Of a stretch of DNA of 64,000 nucleotides, positions 63,561 through 64,000 are shown piece by piece. Source of the DNA: Aplysia californica (taxonomy: Eukaryota > Mollusca > Gastropoda > Aplysiida > Aplysiidae); NCBI RefSeq assembly GCF_000002075.1, contig NW_004797349.1, positions 1,646,776-1,710,775 on the forward strand, read 5' to 3'. Each line of letters begins with the position of its first letter. The stretch's first letter is position 1. Below the pieces are notes generated by a model, which had not been told where the DNA came from, made no database searches, and saw only the letters and a list, made by a program, of their open reading frames with translations. The translations under genes were made by a program, and so were the position numbers.

Positions 63561-63564
63561 TATT

Positions 63565-63733
63565 TGTTTTAGTAGACGTTTTACGGCGCTCGCAACTGCA
63601 TAAGGTCATGTGAGCGCCAGAAGATTAGAGGTGTTACAAGAGAGTAACAAACATAAAAAAGAAGAAGGGTAGATAAGGACGATAGATGTTTGATAAGAAA
63701 GAAGAAGCAGACCACACCAGAGCACCCGCCAAG
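63565..63733 (-). repeat. SINE-like repeat family A, copy 3
   Basis: TTTAGTAGACGTTTTACGGC, GCTCGCAACTGCATAAGGTC, AGATTAGAGGTGTTACAAG, ending CACCAGAGCACCCGCCAA. Best-preserved copy: the hairpin stem GGCGCTC/GAGCGCC is perfect. Confidence 0.8.
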
Positions 63734-64000
63734 CATGATTAAGATCTTTTATACGCTCACTTTGTTTCTATAATTGATTTAAATAAAAACAATTTTCAAA
63801 CTTCTCAACGATTCAAATATTCTGGAAAAGATCTATGGACAATACACAAAAAAAACTACATTAAAAGGTTATGGATACCACTCCTAAAAACCAAAAATCA
63901 CCTCATATTATGCATGAAACTGCTTCTTGCAGCACATTTTTGTCGGAAGAATGAGTAAGCTATCATAATCAATCCTTACACTGTACTCTGGCTGTTCAGT

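Noticed and set aside
1-64000. LTR or retroviral fossils, Polintons, CRISPR, operons
   Set aside because: Looked for long direct terminal repeats, capsid/protease/integrase motifs and spaced direct repeats; none found.

Overview
This is a window of animal nuclear DNA. Genes are intron-rich with GT-AG splice sites, and the DNA is dense in SINEs, LINE remnants and small DNA transposons. Frequent AGATCT/TCTAGA and TAGGCCTA strings, poly-G runs and tRNA-headed SINEs suggest a mollusc, probably a marine gastropod. That placement is inference. I see no operons, CRISPR, prokaryotic features, retroviral or LTR elements.

Three host genes can be read almost completely. (1) Minus strand, about 16.9 to 7.3 kb: an AF9/ENL (MLLT3/MLLT1-type) YEATS protein of about 816 residues in five coding exons, with an intact acyl-lysine reader pocket, a very long Lys/Ser-rich disordered exon and a C-terminal AHD. 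(2) Plus strand, 19.2 to 31.9 kb: BCCIP, seven coding exons, about 287 residues. It lies head-to-head with AF9/ENL, with 2.3 kb between their start codons. (3) Plus strand, 37.6 to 56.3 kb: cytoplasmic threonyl-tRNA synthetase, 20 coding exons, 709 residues, with TGS, editing, catalytic and anticodon-binding domains and all expected zinc and editing ligands. The three genes have housekeeping roles (transcription elongation, cell cycle/ribosome biogenesis, translation) and show no common pathway. A possible exon of a fourth, unidentified membrane protein lies on the minus strand near 62.6 kb.

Layout: 0-7 kb is 3' flank and repeats; 7.3-16.9 kb AF9/ENL; 14.2-18.5 kb a repeat-rich zone with palindromes and a 500-bp inverted repeat enclosing the AF9/ENL start; 19.2-32.9 kb BCCIP, with nested transposons in introns 1 and 6; 33-37.6 kb intergenic with an 841-base N gap (35305-36145); 37.6-58.6 kb threonyl-tRNA synthetase and 3' flank; 58.6-64 kb transposons, SINEs and the possible fourth gene.

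Mobile elements: six TA-flanked pogo/Tigger-like elements, one keeping a readable transposase DNA-binding domain; three hAT-like elements; a foldback MITE in two copies; at least five LINE fragments; and several SINE-like families sharing one 3' tail that can fold into a hairpin. I found no convincing new functional system. The most informative signals are nested insertions, covariation in the shared hairpin, and the inverted repeat around the AF9/ENL first exon.
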